Assembly (NCBI GenBank): GCA_003223135.1
Contig: QHXX01000036.1
Location: forward strand, 1 to 37,720
DNA from: Acidobacteriota bacterium
GTDB lineage: Bacteria > Acidobacteriota > Polarisedimenticolia > Gp22-AA2
Direction: 5' to 3'
DNA: 37,720 nt
Part shown: positions 8,050 through 16,376 of the stretch, piece by piece
How positions within the stretch are numbered: position 1 is the stretch's first letter
Layout of the letters: every line of letters starts with the position of its first letter
The notes under the pieces: model-generated
Seen by the model: the letters and a program-made list of their open reading frames with translations, nothing else
Told to the model about the DNA's origin: nothing
Database searches by the model: none
Position numbers and translations under genes: made by a program

Positions 8050-9441
8050 TTGCGCCACTCCAGCGTGACGAACCGGAGCGCGGCGGGAGCTCTGGCCCTG
8101 GCGCTGGCATTCGCCGCCGCCTCCTTGGCCTGGGCCGCACCGCCCGACCCGTCGCAGCCGGCGGCGACGGCGCCGCGTCCGGGCATTCTCACGCTCGAGC
8201 AGGCGCTGACGCTGGCCTTCCAGGGAAACCGCGATGTCCGTAACGCGGCCCTGGAGGTGGCGAAGGCGGAGGACGAGCTGCGCTCCTTCCGGACGCAGGC
8301 CCTCCCGCAGTTCAACGTCTACGCCCTCAGCACCCAGACGCTCGACGATATCAAGGTGCGGGTCCCCGCCGGGGCCTTCGGCGACTTCCCCGCCACCGGG
8401 CCGATCCCGGCTACCGACACCGAGGTCACGACACCGGCGGGGCGCCAGACTCTCTTTCTCGGAGAAGTCGCGCAACCGCTCACCCAGCTGAGGAAGGTCA
8501 GCCTGGGGACCCGTCTCAAGAGGGCCAATTTCGAGATCAGCCGCGAGCAGCTTCGGGCCAGGCGTAAGGACGTCGCCAACGACGTCAGGCGCGTCTACTA
8601 CGGCCTGCTCCGGAGCCAGAGCGGTCTCGCGGCGGCCGAGGATTCGCTGGCCGCCCTGCGCGAGCTGGACCGCGTGGTCGAGGCGCGCGTGGAGCAGAAG
8701 GTCGAGCTTCTGGCCGGGGGCCTTGAGGTGAAGGCCCGGTTGGCCCGGGCGGAGTACGACGCGCTGTCGCTGCGCAATAGTCTCCTGTCGGGGCGCGAGC
8801 AGCTCAACGATTTGGTGGGGCGCCCGATCGATGTCCCGTTCAGCGTCGACACCGTGCCGGAGATCGCTCCGTACGAGGCGGATCTCGAAGCGACGCGCGC
8901 CATCGCGCTCGCGAACCGTGCGGACCTGAAGGAGGCGCGTCTGCGGCAGCGGCAGGCCGAGATCGATCGAAGGCTCAAGAGGTGGGACTTCGTCCCCGAG
9001 GTGAGTCTCACCTACTCGTACCTGGCCCTCCCGAGCGTCGAATTGCTCCCGAAAAGCTTCACGACGGTGGGTCTCATGCTGTCCTGGGAGCCCTTCGACT
9101 GGGGGCGCCGCCGGCACGCCCTGGCGGAGGCGAGAAAGTCGGCCGAGCAGAGCGACAACCTGGTGCAGCAGGCCGAGAGCCAGGCCGCGATCGACGTCGG
9201 CGTGAAATTCCGCAGTCTGCAGGAGGCGCGTTCCCTCCTCGAGGCGGCCCGGCTGGCGCAGGAGGCGGCGCGCGAGGTCTTGAAGGTGACGACGGAGAGA
9301 TACCGGCAGAAGGCGGTGCTCCTGAAGGACGTCCTGGAAGGCCAGGAGAAGCTGGCGTCGGCGGACCGCCAGCGGGATGAAGCGCTGCTCTCGGTCTGGA
9401 CCGCGCGGGCCGATCTCGAAAGAGCCCTGGGCGAGGACTGA
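8050..9441 (+). CDS. TolC-family outer membrane efflux channel
   Basis: This 463-residue protein has a Sec signal peptide (about 1-29, ending LAWAAPP) and two OEP repeats of the TolC family, seen as long Ala/Arg/Glu-rich coiled-coil helices (about 65-230 and 280-455). It should form the outer-membrane duct for the RND pump encoded just downstream. The TTG at 8050 is favoured because GGGGGAAAGG ends about 6 nt before it; GTG 8065 in the same frame is an alternative and keeps the signal peptide. The nearby ATG 8045 is in another frame and stops after seven codons. The stop abuts the next ATG directly (TGAATG region, 9439-9444). Confidence 0.92.
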   Translation: MRHSSVTNRSAAGALALALAFAAASLAWAAPPDPSQPAATAPRPGILTLEQALTLAFQGNRDVRNAALEVAKAEDELRSFRTQALPQFNVYALSTQTLDDIKVRVPAGAFGDFPATGPIPATDTEVTTPAGRQTLFLGEVAQPLTQLRKVSLGTRLKRANFEISREQLRARRKDVANDVRRVYYGLLRSQSGLAAAEDSLAALRELDRVVEARVEQKVELLAGGLEVKARLARAEYDALSLRNSLLSGREQLNDLVGRPIDVPFSVDTVPEIAPYEADLEATRAIALANRADLKEARLRQRQAEIDRRLKRWDFVPEVSLTYSYLALPSVELLPKSFTTVGLMLSWEPFDWGRRRHALAEARKSAEQSDNLVQQAESQAAIDVGVKFRSLQEARSLLEAARLAQEAAREVLKVTTERYRQKAVLLKDVLEGQEKLASADRQRDEALLSVWTARADLERALGED

Positions 9442-10578
9442 ATGAGGCCAAGCATTCGTGCGACGTTCGTCATGGGATTCGGCGCGACGCTTCTCGCCGC
9501 CTGCGGCGGCCACGAGACCATCGAGAAACCACCGCTGCCGGTCCGGCTGCAGCCGGCCGAGGCCTCGCCCCTGGGCGGAGGCCTGCGCTACTCGGCAAAC
9601 ATCGCGGCGAAAGAGCAGGTGTCGCTGGCCTTCAAGCAGACGGGCTACGTGCGCGAGATCCTGCAGGTGAGCGGCGTCGACGGGCGGCCGCGCGACCTGC
9701 ACGAAGGGGACCATGTCAAGAAAGATACGGTGCTGGCGCGGTTGCGCGAGACGGAGTTCGAAGAGACGCTCCGCCAGGCGCGCTCGCAGGTCGTGGAGGC
9801 GGAAGCGACGCTGCGACGCGCCCGCCAGGACTTCGAGCGCGCCGACGCGTTGTACAAGGCGCGGAGCCTCACAGAGCCCGACTACGACCAGGCCAGGACC
9901 CAGCTCGACGTGTCGGAGGCGCGCCTGGAGGGTGCGCAGGCCCAGTACCAGGTGGCCAGGACGTCGCTCGACGACTGCGCCCTCAAGGCTCCCTTCGACG
10001 GTGTCGTCACCACCGCGGCCCTGCAGGTCGGCCAGCTCGTTTCCCCCCAGACGGCCGGGTTCGTCCTGGACGACCTGACCTCGGTGAAGGCGATCTTCGG
10101 CGTCTCCGACGTCATGCTCGAGGAGCTGAAGCTGGGGCGAACCCTGTCGATGAGCACGCAGTCGATGCCGGGCTCCGAGCTGCACGGCCGGATCACCCGG
10201 ATCGCGCCAGCCGCCGACCCGAAGAGCCGGGTCTTCGAGGTGGAAGTGACGATTCCGAACCCCGGCGAGCGGCTGAAGCCCGGGATGATCGCGGCATTGC
10301 AGGTTGGCGAGGAGGCCAAGGCACTCGCGTCCAGGGAGGCGCTCCCGGCGGTGCGCCTGAGCGCAATCGTCCGGCCACCCGGGGAGACGGAGGGCTATGC
10401 CGTGTTCGTGGTCGGCGAGGAGGGCGGCCGCCCCGTGGCCCGCGTCCGCAAGGTCGCCCTCGGGGAGGCGCTGGGAAACTCGATCGCCGTCGTCTCCGGG
10501 CTCAAGGTCGGCGAGCGGGTCATCGTGACCGGCGCCACGCTTCTCACCGACGGCGAGCCGGTGCGCATCGTCCCCTGA
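9442..10578 (+). CDS. RND efflux membrane-fusion (adaptor) lipoprotein
   Basis: The 378-residue adaptor bridges the inner-membrane pump and the TolC channel. Its signal peptide ends in a lipobox (LLAACGG, Cys21). It shows the HlyD-like order: lipoyl half (about 60-100), alpha hairpin (about 105-180, ARSQVVEAEATLRRARQDFERAD), second lipoyl half with LKAPFDGVVTTAALQVGQLV, then beta-barrel and membrane-proximal domains (APAADPKSRVFEVEV, LKPGMIAALQV). It begins at the first base after the tolC stop, so the operon is tightly coupled. Confidence 0.93.
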   Translation: MRPSIRATFVMGFGATLLAACGGHETIEKPPLPVRLQPAEASPLGGGLRYSANIAAKEQVSLAFKQTGYVREILQVSGVDGRPRDLHEGDHVKKDTVLARLRETEFEETLRQARSQVVEAEATLRRARQDFERADALYKARSLTEPDYDQARTQLDVSEARLEGAQAQYQVARTSLDDCALKAPFDGVVTTAALQVGQLVSPQTAGFVLDDLTSVKAIFGVSDVMLEELKLGRTLSMSTQSMPGSELHGRITRIAPAADPKSRVFEVEVTIPNPGERLKPGMIAALQVGEEAKALASREALPAVRLSAIVRPPGETEGYAVFVVGEEGGRPVARVRKVALGEALGNSIAVVSGLKVGERVIVTGATLLTDGEPVRIVP

Positions 10579-10606
10579 CCCCCCGGAGCGACGCGGAGAC
10601 GCCACC

Positions 10607-13600
10607 GTGGCCCACCGATCCGACGCCGACCTGATCGCCCACAGCCGGAATACCGCCCGCTACTTCACCGAGACTCGCCACATCTCATGGGTTCTCCTCA
10701 TCGGCACGGTCGTGTGGGGTATCTACGGTTACTTGAAGATGCCGCAGCGCAAGGACCCGGACGTCCCGGTGCGCATCGCTGTGGCTCTCTGCTCCTGGCC
10801 AGGGGCCGGTGCCGAGAAGGTCGAGGAGCTGGTGGCCCGCCGGATCGAGGACGCGATGGCGCAGAACGCCTACGTCGAGAGGGTCACGTCGGTCTCCCGC
10901 GCGGGGCTGGCCGTGGTGTACGTGCAGCTCGAGGAGCGCGTCCGGGAGCCCGGCAAGCAACTCGACGACATCAAGATCAAGATCGACTCCATCACCGACC
11001 TGCCCGAAGGGGCGGGGCCGATCAACTTCATGAAGGACTTCGGCGACACCGCGGCCCTGATGCTCACCGTCGCCAGTCCCAGGGTGGGCGATGTGGAGAT
11101 CGCGCTCCGGGCGCGGGACGTCGAGCGCGCCATCGAAACGATTAGGCGGCGGCCACCGCCGAGGGGCGGGGACGCGGCGGCGCCGCGCGTCAGCGTCATC
11201 GCCTGCGTGCCGCAGTCGATCGGCCCGGAGGCCCTGGCGCGCCCCATCGGTCTTCTGGTCAAAGAGGCCACCGACACGGGGTTCGCGCGCGACGTCCGGC
11301 CGATCCTGGGCACCGGTTTCATCGGCATCGACGCGGTCGTCGAGCACGATGACGCGGCGATCCTCGCCTTCATCGGCCGCTTCGTGCAGGAGCGGCTCCA
11401 CTCGTCCGAGTTCCACCCGGACGTGTGGTCCCCGGCCGTCATCCGCGACCCGCGCGATACCCGGGCCCGCCTGGCGGCGGTCGCGGGAGAGAAGTACTCC
11501 TACCGCGAGCTGGACGATTTCACCGATCTCATCAAGCACACGCTGCAGACCGTGGCACAGGTCTCCAAGATCGACAGGTCGGGTGTCCTGAACGAGAAGG
11601 TCTACCTCGATTATTCCCAGGAGCGGCTGGCGTCGTACGGCGTACAGACGTCGAGGCTCAGCCAGATTCTCGCGGCGCGGAACATCACGACGCCCGGCGG
11701 CGTGCTGGAGGTCGGCGGCAAGAACCTGTCCATCGATCCGTCGGGGGAGTTCAAGAGCGAGAAGGAGATCGGCGACGTCCTGATCACCACGACCGGCGGG
11801 GGCGTCCCCGTGTATCTGCGCGATCTCGTCGAGGTCACGCGCGCCTACGATAGCCCGCCGCGCTTCCTCAACTTCTACACTTACAAGGACGCGGGCGGGC
11901 GCTGGCAGCGCAACCGGGCGATCACCCTGGCGGTGCAGATGCGCCCCGGGCAGCAGATCGCGCAGTTCGGCGCCGGCGTGGACCAGGCGCTCGACGATCT
12001 CAGGCCGAGGCTTCCCGAGGACCTGGTCATCGCCCGCACCTCCGACCAGCCGCTTCAGGTCACCGAGAGCGTCGATCTGTTCATGAAGAGCCTTTACGAG
12101 GCGATCGTCCTGGTGGTGCTCGTGGCGCTTGTCGGCTTCTGGGAATGGCGCACGGCGCTTTTGATGGCGCTATCCATCCCTCTGACCCTGGCGATGACCT
12201 TCGGGATGATGGACACGCTCGGGATCGATTTGCAGCAAGTGTCGATCGCCTCTCTCATCATTGCCCTCGGCCTCCTGGTCGACGACCCGGTGGTGGCGGG
12301 GGATGCCATCAAACGCGAGCTGGCCGCCGGTCACCCTCCTCTCATCGCCGCCTGGCTCGGACCCGAGAAGCTGGCGACCGCCATCATGTTCGCGACCATC
12401 ACGAATATCGTGGCCTACCTGCCGCTTCTGACCATCAGCGGCGACACCGGCCGCTTCCTCTACAGCCTGCCGATCGTGCTCGCCTGCTCGCTCATCGCCT
12501 CGCGCATCGTCTCGATGACCTTTATTCCGCTGCTCGGCTACTACCTGCTCCGGCCGGGCCGTACGAAGGAGCCGTCGATCGCAGAGCGCCGGCGGAAGGG
12601 CTTCGCGCGGTTCTATTACCGCGTGGGCGGCTGGGCCCTGGATCACCGCTGGGCCGTGCTCGGCGCTTCGATCCTGTTCCTCCTGCTCGGGGGCGTCCTC
12701 GCCTCCCGCCTCAAGCAGAGTTTCTTCCCGAAGGATCTCTCGTACCTGTCCTACCTCGATGTCTGGCTCCCCGAGGACGCGCCGCTGTCGGCATCCGAGG
12801 CCGCGGCGAGGCTGGCCGACGGGATCAGCCGCGAGGTGACCGCCGAGTTCGGCCGCGTGCACCCGGGCGAGGACGGCGCGCCGCGCGAGGTCCTGCGATC
12901 GCTCACCACCTTCGTCGGGGGAGGCGGGCCCAGGTTCTGGTCCTCCATCTCGCCCGAGCTGCAGCAACTCAACTACGCGCAGATCATCCTGGAGGCGCGC
13001 GACAAGCACGACACGCAGCACCTCGTGCCGGTCCTGCAGGCGGCGCTGTCGGCCGCGATCCCGGGGGCGCGCGTCGATGCCCGCGAGCTCGAGACCGGCG
13101 CCGCGGTCGGCATCCCGGTCTCGATTCGCCTGTCGGGACAGGACATTTCGCTCCTGCGCCACTACGCCGAGAGGGTCAAGGAGATCTTCCGGTCGATCCC
13201 CGACTCCGAGCGGATCCGGGACGACTGGGGGGCGGAGAATTTCGTCGTCAAGCTCCAGGTCGATCCGGACCGGGCGAATCTCGCGGGCGTCTCCAACCAG
13301 GACATCGCTTCCGCCTCGGTCGTGGGCATGAACGGCTATGAGCTCACGAAACTGCGCGAGGGCGACAAGCAGATCCCGGTGGTCGCGCGACTGCGCCTGG
13401 AAGAGCGCGCGCGGCTCTCCGACGTCCAGAGCCTTTACGTGTACTCCTCGCAGGGCACGCAGAAGGTGCCGCTCCGACAGGTCTCGACGATCGCCTACGA
13501 ACTGGAGACGGCCAATTTGCGCCGGCGGAACCACTTCCGGACGATCACCGTGTCCTGCTTCCCGGCCGCGGGCGTCCTGCCCTCGGAGATCATGGCGACC

Positions 13601-14245
13601 GCGCGGCCGCGGCTTCTCGAGCTGCAGCGGTCGTTGCCGATCGGCTACAAGATGGAAGTCGGCGGCGAGGAGGAGGAGCAGCGCAAGGGGTTCAAGAACA
13701 TCGCCATCGCGATGACGATCTCCGTCACCCTGATCTTCCTGGCGCTCGTGATCCAGTTCAAGAACGCGGTGAAGCCGTTCATCGTCTTCGCCGCCATCCC
13801 CTACGGCATGGTCGGGGCGTTCGCGGCGCTGTACCTGACGGGAACTCCCTTCGGCTTCATGGCCTTCCTCGGGATCGCCAGTCTGGTCGGCGTGATCGTC
13901 AGCCATGTCATCGTCCTGTTCGACTTCATCGAGGAAAAGCACGCCGAGGGGGAGCCGCTGCGGGAGGCGCTCCTCGATGCCGGCATCATCCGGCTGCGCC
14001 CGGTCCTGATCACCGTCGGAGCCACGGTGTTCGGGTTGTTCCCGCTGGCGGCCCACGGCGGCCCGCTCTGGGAGCCGCTCTGCTACACCCAGATCGGCGG
14101 GCTGACCCTGGCGACCGTCGTCACGCTCCTGATGGTCCCCGTCCTCTACGCCATCTGTGTCCTGGATCTGAAGCTCGTCGATTGGCGGGGCCCCCGTGAG
14201 CATGAGGAGGCGCCTCCCTGCGCCGCGAAACCTGGCGGCTCCTGA
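10607..14245 (+). CDS. RND efflux permease with an enlarged first periplasmic region
   Basis: This 1212-residue inner-membrane pump completes the efflux operon. It has the RND pattern of twelve helices, with TM1 near 28-45, the TM4 proton-relay pair Asp559-Asp560 (GLLVDDPVVAGD) and the TM10-12 block near the C-terminus. At 1212 residues it exceeds the usual 1020-1050: after LMLTVASPRVG there are roughly 130 extra residues (about 160-290) in the first periplasmic part. TM10 reads GVIVSHVIVLFDFIEE, with Ser-His where AcrB has the relay lysine, so it is not a classic drug RND (HAE1) pump. The GTG start at 10607 is 28 bp past the adaptor stop. Substrate is unknown. Confidence 0.92.
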   Translation: MAHRSDADLIAHSRNTARYFTETRHISWVLLIGTVVWGIYGYLKMPQRKDPDVPVRIAVALCSWPGAGAEKVEELVARRIEDAMAQNAYVERVTSVSRAGLAVVYVQLEERVREPGKQLDDIKIKIDSITDLPEGAGPINFMKDFGDTAALMLTVASPRVGDVEIALRARDVERAIETIRRRPPPRGGDAAAPRVSVIACVPQSIGPEALARPIGLLVKEATDTGFARDVRPILGTGFIGIDAVVEHDDAAILAFIGRFVQERLHSSEFHPDVWSPAVIRDPRDTRARLAAVAGEKYSYRELDDFTDLIKHTLQTVAQVSKIDRSGVLNEKVYLDYSQERLASYGVQTSRLSQILAARNITTPGGVLEVGGKNLSIDPSGEFKSEKEIGDVLITTTGGGVPVYLRDLVEVTRAYDSPPRFLNFYTYKDAGGRWQRNRAITLAVQMRPGQQIAQFGAGVDQALDDLRPRLPEDLVIARTSDQPLQVTESVDLFMKSLYEAIVLVVLVALVGFWEWRTALLMALSIPLTLAMTFGMMDTLGIDLQQVSIASLIIALGLLVDDPVVAGDAIKRELAAGHPPLIAAWLGPEKLATAIMFATITNIVAYLPLLTISGDTGRFLYSLPIVLACSLIASRIVSMTFIPLLGYYLLRPGRTKEPSIAERRRKGFARFYYRVGGWALDHRWAVLGASILFLLLGGVLASRLKQSFFPKDLSYLSYLDVWLPEDAPLSASEAAARLADGISREVTAEFGRVHPGEDGAPREVLRSLTTFVGGGGPRFWSSISPELQQLNYAQIILEARDKHDTQHLVPVLQAALSAAIPGARVDARELETGAAVGIPVSIRLSGQDISLLRHYAERVKEIFRSIPDSERIRDDWGAENFVVKLQVDPDRANLAGVSNQDIASASVVGMNGYELTKLREGDKQIPVVARLRLEERARLSDVQSLYVYSSQGTQKVPLRQVSTIAYELETANLRRRNHFRTITVSCFPAAGVLPSEIMATARPRLLELQRSLPIGYKMEVGGEEEEQRKGFKNIAIAMTISVTLIFLALVIQFKNAVKPFIVFAAIPYGMVGAFAALYLTGTPFGFMAFLGIASLVGVIVSHVIVLFDFIEEKHAEGEPLREALLDAGIIRLRPVLITVGATVFGLFPLAAHGGPLWEPLCYTQIGGLTLATVVTLLMVPVLYAICVLDLKLVDWRGPREHEEAPPCAAKPGGS

Positions 14246-14311
14246 CTGCATCTTGATCGGGCGTAGGCGGGGCCGGAGGAAGCGCTCGAGGACCCGAAAG
14301 GAGGACTTCAC

Positions 14312-14647
14312 GTGGATTTCGAGATCACGCGCGAGCAGCTGAAACAGAAGATGGATCGCAGGGAGGTCTTCTTCCTGGTGGAGACGCAGTCGCCGATGAT
14401 GTACGAGGACGCTCATCTGCCCGGCGCCTTGAACCTGCCGCCAAACAGGGTGGCCGAGCTGGCGCCGCGGCTCCTGCCCGAGAAAGACGCGGAGATCGTC
14501 GTTTATTGCGCCGGTCCCACGTGACACGCCTCGGCGAACGTCGCCCGTGAGCTGGCGGCGCTGGGGTACACGCGGGTGAGACACTACGGCGGCGGCAAGC
14601 AGGAGTGGGCCGAGGCCGGCCTGCCTTTCGAGGGGAGGACAGCATGA
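14312..14647 (+). CDS. Selenocysteine-containing rhodanese-like protein (in-frame TGA 14522-14524)
   Basis: Read through the TGA, the gene encodes a complete single-domain rhodanese of 111 residues. It starts at GTG 14312 behind AAAGGAGG (14297-14304). The active-site loop is YCAGPT-U-HAS: Cys66 is the rhodanese catalytic position and the TGA (residue 71) lies where relatives have a second Cys (YCAGPTCxAS). Homology continues after the TGA: NVARELAALGYTRVRHYGGG, then KQEWAEAGLPFEG. The resumed frame ends at TGA 14645-14647, overlapping the pirin ATG as ATGA. A stem-loop follows the first TGA at SECIS distance. Read as ending at 14524, the protein would be a useless 70-residue fragment. Likely role: sulfur (or selenium) transfer or thiol redox chemistry. 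The alternative is a pseudogene. Confidence 0.8.
14522..14560 (+). promoter_or_regulatory. Candidate bacterial SECIS element of the rhodanese gene
   Basis: After TGA 14522-14524 come 21 nt and then the loop of a 7-bp stem: CGTCGCC (14539-14545) with GGCGGCG (14554-14560), one G-T pair, loop of 8 nt (14546-14553). The second loop base is G. Bacterial SECIS elements are known to place the apical loop about 16-37 nt past the UGA with a G in the first two loop positions, so this fits. GC richness makes chance stems common, hence the moderate confidence. Confidence 0.6.
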
Positions 14648-15393
14648 TCAGAGTTCGATCGCATGACGAGCGGGGCAAGACGAAGCTGGACTGGCTGGAC
14701 AGCAGCCACACCTTCTCGTTCGGCGACTACCGCGACCCGGAGCACATGGGATTCCGGTCGCTGCGGGTCATCAACGACGATTACGTCGAGCCGGGCAAAG
14801 GCTTCGGCTCGCACTCGCACCGCGACATGGAGATCATTACGCTCGTGCTGGAAGGGGCACTGGAGCACAAGGACAGCACCGGGACTTCGTCGGTCATCCG
14901 ACCGGGCGACGTGCAGAGGATGAGCGCCGGCACCGGCATCACCCACAGCGAGTGGAATCATTCGAAGACCGAGGAGGCCCACTTCTTGCAGATCTGGATC
15001 ATCCCCGAGACGCCCGGCCTGAAGCCCGGATACGAGCAGAGAAGCATTCCGGAAGAGACGCGGCGCGGCCGCCTCGTTCTTCTGGCGTCGCGCGACGGCC
15101 GCGAGGGCTCGGTCCTCATCCGCCAGGACGCGGCGCTCTTTGGCGCGCGCCTGGATCCCGGCCAGTCGGTCGTCCACGCCCCCGCGCCGGGGCACAACAC
15201 CTGGGTGCACGTGGCGCGCGGCGCCGCCACGCTCAACGGCAAGCCCCTCGTCGCCGGCGACGGCGCCGCCGTGAGCGACGAGAAGCGCCTGACGATCGCC
15301 GGCGCCGCCCCGCCGAAAACGGCGGTGCTCGGTCGATCCGCCGAAGCCGCCGCCTACCCGTACGCCGACATTCTGGTCTTCGACCTGGCGTGA
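14644..15393 (+). CDS. Pirin-family bicupin (YhhW-type)
   Basis: The 249-residue product is a two-cupin pirin. The N-terminal cupin has metal ligands in GSHSHRDMEIITLV (two His) and in TGITHSEWNH (His and Glu). The second cupin (about 150-245) is the degenerate half common to YhhW relatives. Some members are quercetin 2,3-dioxygenases or oxidative-stress proteins, but the natural substrate is usually unknown. The ATG at 14644 overlaps the read-through stop of the rhodanese gene. The stop at 15391-15393 overlaps the GTG of the DedA-rhodanese gene, so all three appear co-translated. Confidence 0.92.
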   Translation: MIRVRSHDERGKTKLDWLDSSHTFSFGDYRDPEHMGFRSLRVINDDYVEPGKGFGSHSHRDMEIITLVLEGALEHKDSTGTSSVIRPGDVQRMSAGTGITHSEWNHSKTEEAHFLQIWIIPETPGLKPGYEQRSIPEETRRGRLVLLASRDGREGSVLIRQDAALFGARLDPGQSVVHAPAPGHNTWVHVARGAATLNGKPLVAGDGAAVSDEKRLTIAGAAPPKTAVLGRSAEAAAYPYADILVFDLA

Positions 15394-16376
15394 GCGAGAC
15401 CCTCGAGTTCATCGTCCGCCACGGCTATTCGGTCCTGTTCGTCTGGATGGCCGTCGAGCAGCTCGGCCTGCCGATCCCTGCGATCCCCCTGCTTCTCGCC
15501 GCGGGCGCCCTGGCCGGAGCCGGTCGCCTGAGCCTGGCTCTCGTCCTTCTCGTGTCGGTCGTCGCGTCGCTCCTGGCCGACGCGTTGTGGTACGAGATGG
15601 GACGGCGGAAGGGCGTGCGGGTGCTTCAGTTCCTCTGCCGCGTGTCGCTCGAGCCGGACTCGTGCGTGCGTCGCACCGAGCTTCTCTTCGGGCGCTACGG
15701 CGTGCGCTCGCTCGTGGTGTCGAAGTTCGTCCCGGGGCTGAGCACGGCGGCGCCGCCACTGGCCGGGATCTTCGGCATGCGTCTGCCGCGCTTCCTGCTG
15801 TTCGCGGGCCTGGGGGCGCTCCTCTACGCGGGCACGTTCGCCGGCCTGGGGTACCTGTTCAGCGCGCAGCTCGAAATGATGGCCGAGGGCGCGCTCCGGC
15901 TCGGCGAGTGGCTGGTCGTGCTCCTCGCCTCGGCCCTCGCCGCCTACCTCCTGGTGAAGGTGTGGCAGCGCCAGCGCTTCCTGCATGTCCTGAGAACGTC
16001 CCGCATCACACCCGAGGAGCTGAAGGAGCGGCTCGACGGCGGGGAGGAGATCGTCATCGTCGACCTCCGGCACCCCCTCGATGTCGAGGCCGAGCCGCAC
16101 CACATCCCCGGCGCCCTTCACCTGTCTCCCGACGATCTGGACGCGCGGCACCATGAGATCCCTCGGGACCGCGACATCGTCCTCTACTGCACCTGACCGA
16201 ACGAGGCGACGAGCGCCCGGGCGGCGCTCCTCCTGCACCGGCGCGGCATTACCCGCGTCCGGCCGCTTCTTGGCGGCCTGAACGGCTGGCGGGAGAGACA
16301 GTTCCCTCTGCAGCCGCACACGCCACAGGCGACAGCGCCGGGCGGACCGGTTCAGGCCTTCTCGGGTGATGGGTAA
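15390..16376 (+). CDS. DedA membrane protein fused to a selenocysteine-containing rhodanese domain (in-frame TGA 16194-16196)
   Basis: Read through the TGA, this is a 328-residue fusion. Residues 1-200 are a DedA/SNARE-assoc domain: IPAIPLLLAAGALAGAGRLS, FGRYGVRSLVVSKFVPGLSTAAPPLAG, and several membrane helices. Residues 210-310 are a rhodanese domain (DLRHPLDVEAEPHHIPGALH). Its loop reads YCT-U-PNEATSA: Cys267 is the catalytic position and the TGA is residue 269, where the known DedA/GlpE-type fusions carry the second Cys of YCSCPNEA. Conserved rhodanese sequence continues in frame (ARAALLLHRRGITRVRPLLG, GLNGW) to TAA 16374-16376. Stopping at 16196 would delete the end of the domain. GTG 15390 overlaps the pirin stop. 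The 3' end overlaps the convergent response regulator by 25 bp. Confidence 0.83.
16194..16229 (+). promoter_or_regulatory. Candidate bacterial SECIS element of the DedA-rhodanese gene
   Basis: After TGA 16194-16196 come 21 nt and then the loop of a perfect 7-bp stem: GAGCGCC (16211-16217) pairs with GGCGCTC (16223-16229), loop CGGGC. G is the second loop base. The UGA-to-loop distance is identical to that in the rhodanese gene 1.7 kb upstream, and both fit the known bacterial SECIS geometry. Confidence 0.68.

Noticed and set aside
8045..8068. A seven-codon leader peptide (ATG 8045) before tolC
   Set aside because: The ribosome site is too close to this ATG and fits the TTG at 8050; a chance overlap is likelier.
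12170..14584. An 804-codon minus-strand open frame opposite the RND gene
   Set aside because: It mirrors a clearly coding RND gene and crosses into the rhodanese region; it is arginine/aspartate-rich shadow sequence without domains.
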